Shown here: positions 27,622-37,985 of the stretch, in pieces
Layout: every line of letters begins with the position of its first letter
Numbering within the stretch: the first letter of the stretch is position 1
NCBI GenBank assembly: GCA_016713535.1
Contig: JADJOY010000021.1
Span: 1-64,000 of the forward strand
Reading direction: 5' to 3'
Length of the DNA: 64,000 nt
Origin: JADJOY01 sp016713535 [NCBI: Deltaproteobacteria bacterium]
Lineage (GTDB): Bacteria; JADJOY01
Notes under the pieces: model-generated
Database searches by the model: none
What the model was told of the DNA's origin: nothing
The model's input: the letters and a program-made list of their open reading frames with translations, nothing else
Program-made: the position numbers and the translations under genes

Positions 27622-28652
27622 ACCGGTGGTGGGAATCCGGGCGCGGCCGAGGGGCCGCGCCCGGGCGCCCGCGGCCCCTGTTGTAAAGCTGATGCTTTAC
27701 AAAATCGTAAAGCAGATGCTCTACAAAATTGTACGGCTGATGCTTTACAGGCCGGCCTGGCTCGATTTCCCGCGAGAAATGACCGTTTTTGGGCCTCGAG
27801 AGGCGCTACAGCGGCCACCCTCGTCGAGCGGCGAGGACGTTCGGCGCGTCGCGGCGGGCGCGAGCGCGCCGGGGAGCGGACGCGAGTGGGAGCGATCGAC
27901 TCCGCTCCCGGGCGACCTCACGGTCGCCCCTACACACCCACTCGTGTCGGCGGAGGGGAGGGGCACGCGTCGCGTGCCCGGCGATCCGCGACGACGCGGC
28001 GTCGGCGATGACGCTGTTCCCGGTACGGCGCCGGAGTAGCGGCGAGCGCGAGCGCGCCGGGGAGCGGACACGAGTGGGAGCGAGCGGTCCGGGTCCTCGG
28101 CGGCCTCGCGGCCGCCGCTACGAGCTGCAGCGCCGGATCGCCCGGGCGAGCCTGCCTGGGAGCAGAGCCTGGTGAGCTGCTCGCTCCCGCTCCCGGGCGA
28201 CCTCACGGTTGCCCCTACACAGCCGCGCGTGTCAGTGGAGGGGAGGGGCACGCGTCGCGTGCCCGGCGATACGCAGTGACGCCGCGTCGGCGATGACGCT
28301 GTTCCCGGTACGGCGCCGGAGTAGCGGCGGGCGCGAGCGCGCCGGGGAGCGGACGCGAGTGGGAGCGATCGACTCCGCTCCCGGGCGACCTCACGGTCGC
28401 CCCTACACAGCCGCGCGTGTCGGTGGAGGGAGGGCACGCGTCGCGTGCCCGGCGATACGCAGTGACGCCGCGTCGGTGGTGGCGGTGTTCCCGGTACGGC
28501 GCCGGAGTAGCGGCGGGCGCGAGCGCGCCGGAGGGCGGACGCGAGTGGGAGCGATCGACTCCGCTCCCGGGCGACCTCACGGTCGCCCCTACACAGCCAC
28601 GAGTTTGCGCGTGGGTGTGTAGGGGTGGGCGTCAGCCCACCCGCAGGCGCAC
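27622..28652. repeat. Non-coding region: 24-bp hairpin triplet followed by ~187-bp tandem array
   Basis: No gene is seen in about 1 kb. The left end (27681-27752) carries the AT-rich 24-bp triplet listed separately. From about 27820 to 28640 hairpin GGGCGACC / GGTCGCCC (loop TCAC) followed by CCCTACAC recurs near 27910, 28195, 28383 and 28569. It alternates with GGGCACGC / GCGTGCCC (loop GTC), the second preceded by GGAG. The last three copies are about 187 bp apart, and the first interval has an insert that includes a GGCGGCC / GGCCGCC hairpin near 28098-28115. GGGTGGGC / GCCCACCC closes the region near 28624. Confidence 0.85.
27681..27752. repeat. Three tandem 24-bp AT-rich hairpin units
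   Basis: Units start at 27681, 27705 and 27729. The first is a perfect hairpin with arms TTGTAAAGC / GCTTTACAA and loop TGAT. The second and third keep the GAT loop, with one and two arm mismatches. The low GC and short period are unlike every other repeat in the window. They lie 60 bp beyond the surface-protein stop. Confidence 0.85.
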
Positions 28653-29762
28653 TCAGAAGCTCTCGAAGCCGGTCGGCTCGGTGCGCTTCACGGCGTTCTG
28701 GCCGTGGCGGACCTTGGAGATCTCGTCGTAGATCACGCGGCGCGCGCGGTTGATGGCGCCGAGCGGCTGGAGCTCGGGCGAGGCGTGCCAGGGCGAGAAC
28801 GAGAGGTTCTCGCAGAAGGCGTCCTGGGCCGGGCTGTCGAACTTCTGCGCGGGGATCTCGATCGTGGCCACCGGCACGAAGGGCGAGACCTCCTCGTCCC
28901 ACTCGATGGTCGGGTCCTCGACCGGCATCGCGACGGCGTCCTTCTGGAGCTGCACGCCGAGCTCGAAGCACGCGGGCTCCGCGGCGAGGCGCTTCACGAG
29001 GTCCTCGCGGAGGTAGGACGGCGACGGATCGTCGGGCATCGTCGCCGCAACCGACGCGCACGGCTTCGCCGCGAACTTGGCCGCCTGGCCTTCGCCCATG
29101 CGGTACGGCACCTCGCTGAAGTAGCTCGCCGCGAGCAGGCTCGGCGTCTCCTGGCCGACGGCGTCGAGCAGCGCGCGCAGGTCGCGGATCTTCCAGTCGA
29201 ACGGGTTCCAGCCCAGGAAGTAGCCGAGCGGGCTGTCCTCGGACACGGCGCGCGCGAACTCCACGTAGTCGGTGGGGTCGGCGACGATGAACACCGGGTA
29301 GTTGACCAGCAGGAAGTCCTGGGTCCGCACCTCCTCGGTCATGAGCTTCGGCCCCGCGACGCCGGTCAGCTTGATCGCCATGCCTCGCAGGTTGTCGCCG
29401 TTGTCCTCGGGCGGCTTGGGCAGGCCGTTCGAGTAGCGGATCCACGCGCGATAGGGACCGGGTGCGGCGAAGACGCCATGGCGCAGCTCGGCGGGCACGT
29501 CGTCGCGAACGGTGACGTCGGCGCGGACGCAGCCGTGGGCCTTGATGTGGGCGTCGCGCTTGGCTGGCGTGCCGGCCGGGTAGTCGCGCTTCATCGTCTC
29601 CTTGGCGAGGTCCACGACTTCCTGGATGCGGCGTTCCTCGTCGGGGAACGGGTATTCGGCGCCGAGCCGGGCGGAGGCGGGGATCGGCACGCGGGGGCCG
29701 CACGCGGTGGCGAGCGCGACGACCAGCGAGCCGAGAGCGAGGGAGCGGTGGGCACGAGTCAT
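28653..29762 (-). CDS. Catalase-family lipoprotein
   Basis: A 369-residue protein of the catalase-like haem superfamily. An export signal ends in a lipobox-like ALATAC, predicting a lipid-anchored envelope protein. The catalase fold start is visible as KAHGCVRADVTVRDDVPAELRHGVF, with a His in AHG where the distal His is expected. The RYSN block (YRAWIRYSNG) and DNLRGMAIKLTGV match catalase-related proteins. The proximal region is INRARRVIYDEISKVRHG with a candidate Tyr ligand. These short members are not proven catalases; some act as haem-binding peroxidase- or lyase-like proteins. Confidence 0.7.
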   Translation of the reverse strand: MTRAHRSLALGSLVVALATACGPRVPIPASARLGAEYPFPDEERRIQEVVDLAKETMKRDYPAGTPAKRDAHIKAHGCVRADVTVRDDVPAELRHGVFAAPGPYRAWIRYSNGLPKPPEDNGDNLRGMAIKLTGVAGPKLMTEEVRTQDFLLVNYPVFIVADPTDYVEFARAVSEDSPLGYFLGWNPFDWKIRDLRALLDAVGQETPSLLAASYFSEVPYRMGEGQAAKFAAKPCASVAATMPDDPSPSYLREDLVKRLAAEPACFELGVQLQKDAVAMPVEDPTIEWDEEVSPFVPVATIEIPAQKFDSPAQDAFCENLSFSPWHASPELQPLGAINRARRVIYDEISKVRHGQNAVKRTEPTGFESF

Positions 29763-29884
29763 CGGTGTGGGTCTCCTGTGGGGGCGGCGCGTGCTAGGTA
29801 AGGCCTCCTAGCACGGTCGGCCGCGGGCGGGGCACCGACCCGGATTACGTGGCTGGCCGCCACTCGGATGAGGCACGGACGCGG

Positions 29885-31000
29885 ATGCGCACGCTGGTGG
29901 TGAGGGACGATCGCCTCGGCGACCTGGTGCTGACCTTGCCGGCGATCGACGCACTGGCGCGCGCCGGCGACGAGGTGACGCTGGTGGCGTCGGAGGCGAA
30001 CGCCGAGCTGGTCGCGCACGACCCGCGGGTCGCGCGCACCGTGGTGCTGCCCGGGAAGCGGAAGGCGCGGTGGCGGGCGTTCGCGGGGCTGGTGCGGCGC
30101 GGGCGCTTCGACCGGGTGTTCTTCTTCCGGCCGCGCTGGCCGCTCGGGTGGATCGCGGCCGCGCTCGGCGTGCCGGTGCGCGTGGGGGCCTTCGCGAACC
30201 TCGACGCGCTCGCCTACACGCTCCGGCCGCGCCAGCACCGCTCGGCGTCGCGCCACTCGGAGGCGCACTTCAACCTCGAGCTGGTGAGGCTCGCGGGAGT
30301 GAGCGAGGCCGAGCCGCTGCCCGCGCCGCCGCGCGACGTTCGCAGCGCGGCGCCGGGCGTGTGGCGGCCGACGAAGGTGGCCGAGCTGTGGTCGGCGCCG
30401 CTGCCCGAGGCGCGGCTCGCGGTGCCGGACGCGTACCGAGAGCGGGCGCGGGCATGGCTCGGAGCCACGCTCGGCGCGGCCGCGCCGCGGACCCGCCCGC
30501 TGGTGATCGTCCATCCGGGGATGGGCGGCTCGTCACGGAACTGGGACGCGGCGCGCTACCGCTCGCTGGTGCGGGAGCTCGTTCGCGCAGGCGACGTGGA
30601 CGTGATCGTGACCGCCGCGCCGAACGAGGTTGCGCTCGCAGCCACGGTGGCCGCCGGCGCCGCGCCGGCCGCGCCGATCCACGTCGGCTACGCGGGCCCG
30701 CTCGCCCACGCCGCGCTCCTCGGCGAAGCGGACGTGGTGGTGAGCGGCTCGACCGGCACGATGCACCTCGCGGCGGCGCTCGGGACCGCCACGGTGGGCG
30801 TGTTCGCGCCGATCCGTGCCTCGTCGCCGGCGCGCTGGGGCGCGCTCTCGGCCCGCGCTCGATTCGTCCTGCCCCCAGTGCCAGACTGCGAGCGCTGCAT
30901 CGGCGCGCGCTGCCCGTGGTGGGACTGCATGGATCGGATCGGAGTCGACTCCGTCGAAGGGCTGGTGCGCGCGGCGCTCGCGGACGGTGAGCGCGGGTGA
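29885..31000 (+). CDS. Glycosyltransferase family 9 (heptosyltransferase-like)
   Basis: ADP-heptose:LPS heptosyltransferase-type GT-B enzyme, 371 residues. It opens MRTLVVRDDRLGDLVLTLPAIDAL, the standard GT9 start. The donor-side domain has VIVHPGMGGSSRNWDAARY and EADVVVSGSTGTMHLAAALGTATVGVF, with the conserved TGTMHLAAALG. It adds a core sugar at the inner membrane. The stop overlaps the next start (GTGA). It heads a four-gene LPS-core operon with the kinase, a second GT9 and rfaE1. Confidence 0.88.
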   Translation: MRTLVVRDDRLGDLVLTLPAIDALARAGDEVTLVASEANAELVAHDPRVARTVVLPGKRKARWRAFAGLVRRGRFDRVFFFRPRWPLGWIAAALGVPVRVGAFANLDALAYTLRPRQHRSASRHSEAHFNLELVRLAGVSEAEPLPAPPRDVRSAAPGVWRPTKVAELWSAPLPEARLAVPDAYRERARAWLGATLGAAAPRTRPLVIVHPGMGGSSRNWDAARYRSLVRELVRAGDVDVIVTAAPNEVALAATVAAGAAPAAPIHVGYAGPLAHAALLGEADVVVSGSTGTMHLAAALGTATVGVFAPIRASSPARWGALSARARFVLPPVPDCERCIGARCPWWDCMDRIGVDSVEGLVRAALADGERG

Positions 31001-31809
31001 GCCGGGTCGAGTGCCCGCGCGGCTTCCGCGAGCGGACCGGACCCGGGCGAAGCCGCGTGTGGGTGCGCGACGAGCTGGCCCTTGCCGTCGAGGGTCACGA
31101 CTGGCTCCCGCTCCGCGGCGTGCCCGCGGCGGCGCTCGATCCACGGCCGCTCTCGGGGCGCGGGGGAGCGTTCCGGATCGGCTGGCCGGGTATGGACGGT
31201 GCCTTCGTGTACCGCCGCGCGCTGCGCGGCGGTCTCGTCGCGAAGGTGAACCGCGACCGCTTCTTCTTCGACCGGGTACCGCGCCCCTTCGCCGAGGTCG
31301 CGCTGAGCGGGCTGCGCGCGCGCGGCGTCGACACACCGGAGCTGGTGCTCGCGGTGGTGCGCCGTGGGCGCTCGGGCGCCTATCGCGGGGCGGTGGTGAG
31401 CCGCTGGGTCGAGGGCGGGTGCGACCTCGCCGACACGCTCGCGGCGCTCGCCCGTGACGGCGAGCCGCCCGACGGGCCGCGGGTGTGTGCGATCTGGCGC
31501 GCAGTGGGAGCGGCGATCGGCCGGCTCCACGCGGCCGGCGTGCTCCACGCCGACCTCAACGCGCGGAATCTGTTGCTCGTGAAGGGCCCCGCCGCCGCGA
31601 GCGCGCCGCGGGTGTTCGTCCTCGACCTCGACCGCTCCCGGCGCGTGCCATCGCTCTCGGCCTCCGAGCGCGCCTCCAACTGGGCGCGCCTCGAGCGCTC
31701 GCTCGCGAAGTTCCCGGACGCGGCGCGGGTGACCGGAAGCGGTGCGCGCGCCGCGCGCGACGAGGCCTACCACGAGGCGCTCGCCGCCCCGTCGGAGCGC
31801 GCTTCGTGA
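30997..31809 (+). CDS. LPS core kinase-like protein (Kdo/WaaP family)
   Basis: A 270-residue protein kinase-like LPS kinase that phosphorylates a Kdo or heptose residue. Nucleotide-binding region YRRALRGGLVAKVNRDRFFF carries the candidate Lys. The catalytic loop is GVLHADLNARNLLLV (HxDLNxxN), and VFVLDLDRSRRV holds the metal-binding Asp. GTG 30997 overlaps the upstream stop and GTG 31806 of the next gene overlaps its own, so translation is coupled throughout. Confidence 0.85.
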   Translation: MSRVECPRGFRERTGPGRSRVWVRDELALAVEGHDWLPLRGVPAAALDPRPLSGRGGAFRIGWPGMDGAFVYRRALRGGLVAKVNRDRFFFDRVPRPFAEVALSGLRARGVDTPELVLAVVRRGRSGAYRGAVVSRWVEGGCDLADTLAALARDGEPPDGPRVCAIWRAVGAAIGRLHAAGVLHADLNARNLLLVKGPAAASAPRVFVLDLDRSRRVPSLSASERASNWARLERSLAKFPDAARVTGSGARAARDEAYHEALAAPSERAS

Positions 31810-32864
31810 ACGCGACGGCTGCGCTCGCCGAGCAGCCCGTGCGCGTGCTGCCGTCCGGGCTCACGCTCGGCGCCGGCTCGCGCATCGCGATCGTGCGCCT
31901 CGGCGCGATCGGCGACGTGGTCAACACCATGCCGCTGCTCGTCGCGCTGCGCGAGGCGCTGCCCGAGGCGCACCTCACGTGGGTGATCGAGCCCAAGAGC
32001 TGGCCGATCCTCGAAGGCCACCGCGCTCTCGACGAGCACGTGCTCTTCCCGCGCCACGACCTCCTCGCCCAGGGCGCCGCGTTCGTGCGCGCGCTGCGCG
32101 CGCGCCGCTTCGACGTGGTGCTCGACACCCAGCGGCTGCTCAAGAGCGCCGCGGTCTCGCTCGCCACCGGCTGCCACATGCGGGTCGGCTTCGACCGCCG
32201 CCGCTCGAAGGAGGGCAACTGGCTCTTCGCCACCGCGCACCTACCGCCGCGCGAGGGCCAGGCGCCCATGATCGACCAGTTCCGCGAGTTCGCGGCGGCG
32301 CTCGGATTGCCCTTGGGGCCGGTGCGCTGGGACCTGCCGATCACCGAGGTGGCTCGCGAGCGCGCCGCCGCGGCGCTCGAGGGAATCGCGCGGCCCTACG
32401 TGGTCCTCAACCTCGGCGCCAGCAAGCCCGAGAACCTGTGGCCGGCCGAGCGCTGGGCCGAGCTGACCCTGCGGCTCGGTGACGCTCTCGGCCGTCCGGT
32501 GCTATGGACGGGTGGCCCGCAGGACGTGGAGCGGGCCCGAGCGGCGGCCGCGCACGCGAGCCCGGCGCGCGATCTGGTGGGCGCCACCGACTTGAAGACG
32601 CTCGCGGTGGTGCTGGGAGGAGCTTCGGTGGTGGTGAGCTGCGATACAGGGCCGATGCACATCGCGGTGGCGATGGGTGCGCCCGTGGTGGGTCTCTTCG
32701 GTCCCGCCGACCCGAACCGCACCGGCCCGTACGGCTGGCTCGACCACGTGGTGACGCCGCGCGACGGGTCGCGCGACATGAGGGATCTGGCGGTCGACGA
32801 CGTGCTCGCTTCGGTGCGGCGCGTCGTCGCGAAGCATCCGCGCGGCGAAGGAGCGCACTCGTGA
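31806..32864 (+). CDS. Glycosyltransferase family 9 (heptosyltransferase-like)
   Basis: Second GT9 enzyme, 352 residues from GTG 31806. It has SRIAIVRLGAIGDVVNTMPLLVALREALP at the N-terminus, PYVVLNLGASKPENLWPAERWAEL in the donor domain and VVVSCDTGPMHIAVAMGAPVVGLFGPADPNRTGP, all typical of heptosyltransferase I/II. The first GT9 (29885) is more divergent, so the two probably add successive core residues. Confidence 0.9.
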   Translation: MNATAALAEQPVRVLPSGLTLGAGSRIAIVRLGAIGDVVNTMPLLVALREALPEAHLTWVIEPKSWPILEGHRALDEHVLFPRHDLLAQGAAFVRALRARRFDVVLDTQRLLKSAAVSLATGCHMRVGFDRRRSKEGNWLFATAHLPPREGQAPMIDQFREFAAALGLPLGPVRWDLPITEVARERAAAALEGIARPYVVLNLGASKPENLWPAERWAELTLRLGDALGRPVLWTGGPQDVERARAAAAHASPARDLVGATDLKTLAVVLGGASVVVSCDTGPMHIAVAMGAPVVGLFGPADPNRTGPYGWLDHVVTPRDGSRDMRDLAVDDVLASVRRVVAKHPRGEGAHS

Positions 32865-33904
32865 GTCGCCGCGGCCCGCGCAAGGTCGCCGTCGTGCCGG
32901 CCACCGATCCGGCGGAGGTGGTCGCGCGCTTCGCGGACGTCGAGGTGCTGGTGGTCGGCGACCTGATCGCCGACCGCTTCCTGTGGGGCAAGGTGAGCCG
33001 CATCAGCCCCGAGGCGCCGGTGCCGGTGGTCCACGTCGTCGACGAGAGCCTCCGCCTCGGCGGCGCGGCCAACGTGGCCCACAACATCCGGGCGCTGGGC
33101 GGGCGCGTGAGCCTGGGCGGCCTGGTCGGCGACGACGCCCTCGGCGGGTGGGTGCGCGAGGAGTGCGGGCGCCTCGAGATCGACCCGTGCGCCGTCATCA
33201 CCGCCGCCGGGCGCCGCACCACCGAGAAGACCCGCGTCGTCGCCCAGCACCAGCAGGTGGTGCGCTTCGACCGCGAGGACTTGGGCGACCCGGCGCCCGG
33301 CACCATGAGCGCCTTCTCGAAGGCGCTCGCCAAGCGCCTCGCGCGCGTCGACGCGGTGGTGATCTCGGACTACGCCAAGGGCAGCCTCGAGCCGAGCGTG
33401 CTCAAGCAGCTCATGAGCGAGGCTCGCCGCCGTGGCGTCCCGGTGCTCGTCGACCCCAAGCCGCCGCGCTTCGCGGTCTACCGCGGTGCCAGCGTGGTGA
33501 CGCCCAACCTGAAGGAAGCGGCGACGATGTCCGGGATCGAGATCGGCGACGAGCGTGCACTGGCGCGCGCCGGCCGAAAGATCCTCGAGAGCCTGCGCTG
33601 CGAGGCGGTGCTGGTCACCCGCGCCGAGGACGGCATGACGCTCTTCTCGCGCGCCGCGCGTCCCGTTCACATCCCGACCATGGCGCGCGACGTGTTCGAC
33701 GTGACCGGCGCGGGCGACACCGTGATCGGCACGTTCGGGTTGTGCGAGGCGGTGCGGGTCGAGCGCGCGCTGGCGGCGCGGATCTCGAACGCCGCGGCGG
33801 GGATCGTGGTGGGCAAGGTGGGGACCGCGGTGGTCTCGGGGGCCGAGCTGCTGGCGGCGCTCGGTGGCAGGTCGGCAACCAAGGAGGACGCGTGCACAGC
33901 ATGA
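32861..33904 (+). CDS. rfaE1: D-glycero-beta-D-manno-heptose-7-phosphate kinase (RfaE1/HldE N-domain)
   Basis: PfkB-family kinase making heptose-1,7-bisphosphate for ADP-heptose synthesis. Key blocks: VLVVGDLIADRFLWGKVSRISPEAPVPVV (substrate side), LRLGGAANVAHNIRALGG, and the anion-hole signature DVFDVTGAGDTVIGTF with catalytic Asp. It is 347 residues and carries only the kinase domain; the nucleotidyltransferase half of HldE is absent, so another gene must supply it. GTG 32861 overlaps the upstream stop. AGGAGG at its 3' end serves the next gene. Confidence 0.9.
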   Translation: MSRRGPRKVAVVPATDPAEVVARFADVEVLVVGDLIADRFLWGKVSRISPEAPVPVVHVVDESLRLGGAANVAHNIRALGGRVSLGGLVGDDALGGWVREECGRLEIDPCAVITAAGRRTTEKTRVVAQHQQVVRFDREDLGDPAPGTMSAFSKALAKRLARVDAVVISDYAKGSLEPSVLKQLMSEARRRGVPVLVDPKPPRFAVYRGASVVTPNLKEAATMSGIEIGDERALARAGRKILESLRCEAVLVTRAEDGMTLFSRAARPVHIPTMARDVFDVTGAGDTVIGTFGLCEAVRVERALAARISNAAAGIVVGKVGTAVVSGAELLAALGGRSATKEDACTA

Positions 33905-34761
33905 CCGGGTTCGGCAGCGCCAACGCCGCGGGCGACTTCGGCCGCGTGTCGGTCGAGGTGCGCGGAGTGAACCATCGCTTCCTCGACGTCCACGTGCGTC
34001 TGCCGCGCGACATGGCGAGCGCCGAGCCCAAGATCCGCGAGGCGGTCGAGAAGCACGCCAAGCGCGGGCGGGTGGAGGTCTCGGTGTGGCTCACTCCGCC
34101 GAACGACCTGCTCGCGGGCTCGCTCGCGCCCGAGCGGCTCCGGCCGCTGCGCGAGGCGCTCTCGGAGCTCGCCGCGTCGCTCGGGCTCGCCGACGAGGTC
34201 AAGCTCGAGACCCTGCTCGCGCTGCGCGAGCTGGCGACGCCGAGCAGTGGACCGCTGGGCGCCGAGCGCTCGTGGGAGCTCCTCGCCGAGCCGGTCGACA
34301 AAGCACTTGCCGACTTCGCCACGATGCGCGAGCGCGAGGGAGAGGCGCTGGTGGCCGACGCGCGCGTCCTCCTCGACGCCATCGAGCAGTGCGCCGCGAC
34401 GCTCGCCGAGCGCGCGCCGCAGGTCGCCGAGGAGCAGGGGCGGGCGCTCGCGGCTCGCATCGCCGAGCTGGCCCGGGGGGTCGAGATCTCGCCCGAGCGC
34501 CTCGCCCAGGAGGTGGCGCTCCTGGCCGATCGCAGCGACGTGCGCGAGGAGCTGACGCGGCTCAAGAGCCACATCGCCCAGGCGCGCCAGCTCTTGCGGG
34601 GGCGGCACGTCGGCCGCAAGCTGGACTTCCTGGTGCAGGAGCTCTTCCGCGAGGCCAACACCACCGGCTCGAAGCTCTCGAACGCCGCGACCACCCAGGA
34701 GATCGTGCAGATGAAGTCGCACATCGAGCAGCTTCGCGAGCAGGTGCAGAACCTCGAGTGA
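33892..34761 (+). CDS. yicC: YicC-family endoribonuclease
   Basis: A 289-residue YicC protein. The N-terminus is VHSMTGFGSANAAGDFGRVSVEVRGVNHRFLDVHVRLPRDM, exactly the family pattern. The C-terminal DUF1732 region is RLKSHIAQARQLL ... GRKLDFLVQELFREANTTGSKL and ends with IVQMKSHIEQLREQVQNLE. Members are metal-dependent RNases in E. coli. GTG 33892 was chosen because AGGAGG precedes it and the family starts MxxSMTGFG; ATG 33901 is possible. The yicC-remA-gmk order is widely conserved. Confidence 0.92.
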   Translation: MHSMTGFGSANAAGDFGRVSVEVRGVNHRFLDVHVRLPRDMASAEPKIREAVEKHAKRGRVEVSVWLTPPNDLLAGSLAPERLRPLREALSELAASLGLADEVKLETLLALRELATPSSGPLGAERSWELLAEPVDKALADFATMREREGEALVADARVLLDAIEQCAATLAERAPQVAEEQGRALAARIAELARGVEISPERLAQEVALLADRSDVREELTRLKSHIAQARQLLRGRHVGRKLDFLVQELFREANTTGSKLSNAATTQEIVQMKSHIEQLREQVQNLE

Positions 34762-34813
34762 TCGCTCGACGCTCTGCCGCGCGGTGCGGCGGCAGCGGCA
34801 CAGGGAGCCGCGC

Positions 34814-35092
34814 ATGGCGCGCAAGCTGGTGGGAGTCGGTTTCGGTAGCCTGGTGATGGCGTCGCGCGTGGTGGCGGTGCTCAACCCGGCCGGCCAGTCG
34901 ATCCGCAAGCTGCGCGAGGATGCCAAGGCCCGCGGGCTCGTCATCGACGCCACCCAGGGACGCAAGACCCGCGCGGTGCTGCTGCTCGACACCGGACACC
35001 TGATGCTCTCCGCGGTCCAGCCCGAGACCCTCGCCGTACGGCTCGACAAGGGCGAAGGCCTGCCCGAGCCGGAAGCGGAGGCGCTCGCTTGA
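34814..35092 (+). CDS. RemA-like DUF370 regulator
   Basis: A 92-residue DUF370 protein. The start MARKLVGVGFGSLVMASRVVAVLNPAGQSIRKL and the block LVIDATQGRKTRAVLLLDTGHLMLSAVQPETLAVRL match the RemA/extracellular-matrix-regulator family, whose Bacillus member binds DNA. It lies between yicC and gmk as in many genomes. The C-terminal dozen residues are an acidic tail. The stop overlaps the TTG start of gmk. Confidence 0.88.
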   Translation: MARKLVGVGFGSLVMASRVVAVLNPAGQSIRKLREDAKARGLVIDATQGRKTRAVLLLDTGHLMLSAVQPETLAVRLDKGEGLPEPEAEALA

Positions 35093-35724
35093 CGGTGCTC
35101 GCCCTCCCGCCGCTCGCGCCACGCGGCGGCGGCATCCTGTTCGTGCTGTCGGCGCCCTCGGGCACCGGCAAGACCACCCTCGGCCGTGGCCTGTGCGAAG
35201 GGCTGCCGGGGCTTCGCTTCAGCGTCTCGGCGACCACCCGCGCGCCGCGCGGTCACGAGCGCGACGGCGTCGACTACCACTTCGTGAGCCCGGAGCGCTT
35301 CGCCGCGCTGGTCCGCGACGACGAGCTGCTCGAGTGGGCCGAGGTCCACGGCCACCGCTACGGCACGCCGGTCGCCGAGTGGCGGCGCGCCTGCGCCGAC
35401 GGCGTCGACCTGATCCTCGACATCGACACCCAGGGCGCCTTCCAGGTCCGCGAGCGCATGCCCGAGTCGGCGCTCGTCTTCGTCTTGCCACCCTCCGCGG
35501 CGGAGCTCGAGCGCCGCATCCGCGGCCGCGGCGAGGACGACGACGCCACGATCCGCCGCCGGCTCGCAGCCGCCGCCAAGGAGCTCGCGGTCGTGAGCCG
35601 TTACGATTACGTGGTGGTGAACGACGACCTCGACCGCGCCCGCGAGGAGCTGGCGGCCATCGTGCGCGCCGAGCGGGCGCGCGCGGCGCGCCGGCTCGCG
35701 CCGCCGGGACTGCCGACGAGCTGA
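35089..35724 (+). CDS. gmk: Guanylate kinase
   Basis: Phosphorylates GMP to GDP with ATP. P-loop APSGTGKTTLGRGL is near residue 23. The GMP-binding blocks are FSVSATTRAPRGHERDGVDYHFVS and LLEWAEVHGHRYGTP, followed by VDLILDIDTQGAFQVRE. The lid region has RIRGRGEDDDATIRRRL. Length 211 residues is normal. The start is TTG 35089 (overlapping the remA stop) or GTG 35095, as there is no ATG. The absence of rpoZ directly downstream is a small departure from the usual gmk-rpoZ-spoT order. Confidence 0.93.
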   Translation: MTVLALPPLAPRGGGILFVLSAPSGTGKTTLGRGLCEGLPGLRFSVSATTRAPRGHERDGVDYHFVSPERFAALVRDDELLEWAEVHGHRYGTPVAEWRRACADGVDLILDIDTQGAFQVRERMPESALVFVLPPSAAELERRIRGRGEDDDATIRRRLAAAAKELAVVSRYDYVVVNDDLDRAREELAAIVRAERARAARRLAPPGLPTS

Positions 35725-35763
35725 GCGCTCGCGCACGGACCCAGGGCTCTCAGGACTTCCGTC

Positions 35764-37951
<2,188 letters not shown>

Positions 37952-37985
37952 CGCGCGTGGCGGCCAGCGGACCGAGCCCGAGCCG

